Below are positions 4,452 through 6,677 of a stretch of DNA of 6,677 nucleotides, in pieces. Source of the stretch: Gammaproteobacteria bacterium (lineage in GTDB: Bacteria > Pseudomonadota > Gammaproteobacteria > SZUA-229); the NCBI GenBank assembly GCA_026998145.1, contig JALTRC010000654.1:1-6677 (forward strand), read 5' to 3'. A program made the position numbers and the translations under genes. The notes below the pieces were generated by a model, which saw nothing but the letters and a program-made list of their open reading frames with translations, was not told the DNA's origin and did no database searches. Position 1 is the stretch's first letter. Each line of letters begins with the position of its first letter.

Positions 4452-6227
4452 ATGTGGTTTATACGTCGTTCAGGGCTGTTTATCAGCCTGCTTGTGTTAG
4501 TGGTTTCCTGTGGCACTGATAAAAATTTTGGTGATGGTAAAGGCATCACCAGCGGCCTTGATCTCAAAACGGTACTTGATCAAACCATGGATGAAACCGA
4601 TGTGCTGGCCACATCATTGCGCCGGGATGATGATACGCCGATTGCAAATGCCCATGTGGCATTATCTTTTACTCAGGGGCCGTTTACCCTGCTGGCCGAC
4701 GAAGCCGATACCAATGATCTGGGGCTGGCGGGCAATAGTGTCTCGCGGCTCAGCTATGATTACCGCATTACCAGTCTGCCTGCCGGCGTGGGTGAGATTA
4801 TTAGCACTCGGGTTATCAGTATTCGGGGGACGTCTTCAGATAAATTCCGCGCCTCCAATGTATCGCAAACGGTCACAGCCACCGGTTTGTCCTCGGTAAA
4901 ACTGGATTTTTTTCGGGTGGATAGTAGCGGTGCGGCACTGGACTTTACACGGCCGGTATTGAGTATGAGTGATGATGCGGTTGTTGATGGATCATCAACA
5001 TTAACGGCTGAACTGTTTGCCGGTAGTTACCGGATACGTGTTCAGGGGCAGACATCCAGTGGCGCACTGGTCACGCAAATCAGTACGAATGTGTCAGTTG
5101 TAGGTGCAGGAATCGATGTGACGCCAACAGATATTGCCTTGTTGGACACAGGCAATCTGCTGGATATTACCCTGGAGGATGCAAGCGGCCTGCCAATACC
5201 TGGGCAGGCAAATGGTAATGCCGGCGCGGATGATGTGCGTTTGATTGTGTTTGATGTGGCCTCCGGCCTGGAAATTGGCCGGCTGCAACTGGATGCTAAT
5301 GGTCAGGCGGTGATGACCGTAGCAACAGATATAACCGATGTGCTGGTGGTAATGGCCAATTTTTCAGCGGCTGTTAATCAGTCTCTGAATGCAGATACGG
5401 ATATCCCTAAGACGATTCTTGGCTTTTACCGAAATGAAGATTTAAGCGCCAATGATACGCGGCTACTGAGTCAGTCATTAATTAGCGGAGCACTTCAGCA
5501 TGATACGCCGCTGGACCCCGCAGACAGCGCTAATATTTTGCTAACAGTCAATAATGTACCTGCCGTTTTTACCGATAAATTCAATCAGCTGGAAACAATC
5601 GAAACAGCCCCAGGTGCTGATACATTTATGGCCCGTCTGTTTGCTGGAAACTACACCATTGATGCCAATAGTGTAAAAGGCTTTCCGGCAGTCACGGCGC
5701 AGACAATAGATGTGAGCGGTGCAGCGAGTGTGGATATTCCCGTTGCAACTGGCGGCCAGTTAAGCGGTGTTATCAGTGATGAAAATAATGTCCCGCTTGC
5801 CGGTGTGCAGGTTTCCGTACATGCAGCAGGCAGCTTGAGCAGCCCGGCAACGGCGGCAATTGCCGAATCCACCACCCTGGCAGATGGTGCCTACAGTTTT
5901 GATCTGGCTGCGGGTGATTATGATTTATGGGTAAATGGCGCGGTAACAGAAAATATTACAATCACTCAGGGCGGTTCGGTTACGCAAGATATTCAGCGCT
6001 TTACGGTAAGCGGTTCGGTTGTGGATATTAATAACACGCTGCTGGACAATATGGATGCCTTCATTATTGATGGTGCAAGCACGTCTGTGGTCGCAGGTGC
6101 ATTTAGCCTGCCGGTGTTTGAAGGGCTAAACGCATTATGTTACCGGCCGGTGGCTAATCAGGTAAATCTTGGGCTGGAATGCCACTTTAATGTAATGGTG
6201 GATCAGGCGGCTATAGATAGTCTGTAA
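4452..6227 (+). CDS. Large lipoprotein with repeated beta-sandwich (carboxypeptidase-regulatory-like) domains
   Basis: A 591-residue exported lipoprotein. The frame extends further left, but ATG 4452 was chosen because AAAGG (4439-4443) precedes it by 8 nt and an ideal lipoprotein signal follows: basic RR, a hydrophobic core, then VVSC with Cys20 lipidated. Gly21 rather than Asp suggests an outer-membrane destination. The remainder is acidic, rich in Ala, Asp, Ser, Thr and Val, and has no transmembrane helix. A motif recurs: ELFAGSYRIRV (187-197), RLFAGNYTID (395-404) and DLAAGDYDLWV near 484-494. The last closes a segment (about 436-497, SGVISDENNVPLAGVQVSV onward) with the pattern of carboxypeptidase-regulatory-like Ig-fold domains. 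Such domains usually serve adhesion, carbohydrate contact or structure. Cysteine is rare apart from Cys20, with two near the C-terminus. Function unknown. It is followed after 79 bp by another lipoprotein gene on the same strand. Confidence 0.85.
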   Translation: MWFIRRSGLFISLLVLVVSCGTDKNFGDGKGITSGLDLKTVLDQTMDETDVLATSLRRDDDTPIANAHVALSFTQGPFTLLADEADTNDLGLAGNSVSRLSYDYRITSLPAGVGEIISTRVISIRGTSSDKFRASNVSQTVTATGLSSVKLDFFRVDSSGAALDFTRPVLSMSDDAVVDGSSTLTAELFAGSYRIRVQGQTSSGALVTQISTNVSVVGAGIDVTPTDIALLDTGNLLDITLEDASGLPIPGQANGNAGADDVRLIVFDVASGLEIGRLQLDANGQAVMTVATDITDVLVVMANFSAAVNQSLNADTDIPKTILGFYRNEDLSANDTRLLSQSLISGALQHDTPLDPADSANILLTVNNVPAVFTDKFNQLETIETAPGADTFMARLFAGNYTIDANSVKGFPAVTAQTIDVSGAASVDIPVATGGQLSGVISDENNVPLAGVQVSVHAAGSLSSPATAAIAESTTLADGAYSFDLAAGDYDLWVNGAVTENITITQGGSVTQDIQRFTVSGSVVDINNTLLDNMDAFIIDGASTSVVAGAFSLPVFEGLNALCYRPVANQVNLGLECHFNVMVDQAAIDSL

Positions 6228-6306
6228 CAGGGCCGGGCTGACTGTACTCTTATTATTTATCGACTACACTTTGCTCCATTACAAAAAATAAAGTGAGGAA
6301 AATCTT

Positions 6307-6677
6307 TTGAAAGCACTCAGCCTGAAAATTTTTGCAGTGTGTGGTCTGGTCAGTCTCTTATCGGCCTGCGGTTCCAGTGAGCCCTCTCCATGGACAAAAA
6401 AATCATCACCCTGGGATCAGGGCCGTTCACAGCAAACCCAGCGGCAATCATCAATCAATGCAGAGGCTCCGGCGGCTGACAGTTATAAAGAGGAGCTGGC
6501 AGCTGTTGACCAGAGCCTTCAGGATGTGGATCTGAATTATCAGTCCCAGTCGGTGGAGAGTTTTGTGCCCGAAGCTGAATCAGAAGCAGCTACTACAGAT
6601 TCTGCTGCAACGGAAGACATTAGTGCTGAAGATGAAGTGCTGAATCAGCCAGCGGATTATTATACGGTGCAGTTAAT
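6307..6677 (+). CDS. Lipoprotein, possibly SPOR-domain (partial, TTG start)
   Basis: The open frame starts at TTG 6307 and runs off the right edge after 123 codons. GAGG (6295-6298) lies eight bases before the TTG, and a full lipoprotein signal follows (KALSLKIF, a hydrophobic core, LLSAC with Cys21 lipidated, then GSS). No in-frame ATG would keep this signal intact, so TTG is the likely real start. After the Cys comes a long low-complexity linker rich in Ser, Gln, Glu and Ala (about 22-116), as expected of a periplasmic spacer. The window ends at DYYTVQL, which looks like the first beta-strand of a SPOR domain; such domains bind denuded peptidoglycan at division sites. That reading rests on very few residues. 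The 79-bp gap after the large lipoprotein gene shows no strong terminator, so the two may share a transcript. Confidence 0.75.
   Translation, partial: MKALSLKIFAVCGLVSLLSACGSSEPSPWTKKSSPWDQGRSQQTQRQSSINAEAPAADSYKEELAAVDQSLQDVDLNYQSQSVESFVPEAESEAATTDSAATEDISAEDEVLNQPADYYTVQL

Overview
The window looks like chromosomal DNA of a gammaproteobacterium with moderate GC content and a respiratory, c-type-cytochrome-rich lifestyle. This is judged from protein style only: a CopA-type copper ATPase, two exported c-type cytochromes, an outer-membrane porin, an HDOD protein, lipoproteins and an FNR/Anr-type operator. I cannot name the species.

Left part (1-917, + strand): the 3' end of a Cu(I)-exporting P-type ATPase (copA), then a palindromic intergenic element (240-326), a 29-residue membrane microprotein (387-476), and a monohaem cytochrome c lipoprotein (489-917). 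The microprotein resembles the membrane anchor of the cupredoxin proteins that often follow copA, but it has no cupredoxin domain. Together these suggest a copper-handling and electron-transfer group in the cell envelope.

Middle part (918-1931): a possible promoter with a perfect -10 hexamer, an HDOD signalling protein, and a strong bidirectional terminator between convergent genes.

Minus-strand cluster (1932-4254, transcribed right to left): a small exported Cys/His/Met-rich protein, probably a metal binder, then a porin and a periplasmic dihaem cytochrome c. The last two form a tight operon: the cytochrome's Shine-Dalgarno sequence touches the porin stop codon. Ahead of the cluster lies a perfect FNR/Anr-type box (TTGAT-N4-ATCAA). 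It is centred about 40.5 bp upstream of the start predicted from a good -10 (TAGAAT), which is essentially class II activator geometry. A second perfect palindrome sits between the box and the -10. Oxygen-responsive expression of the metal-binding protein, and perhaps of the porin and cytochrome, is the main regulatory inference.

Right part (4452-6677, + strand): a 591-residue lipoprotein built of repeated beta-sandwich-like segments, then the start of a second lipoprotein. The second has a TTG start and breaks off at what may be the beginning of a SPOR domain. No RNA genes, CRISPR arrays, transposases or insertion sequences were seen.
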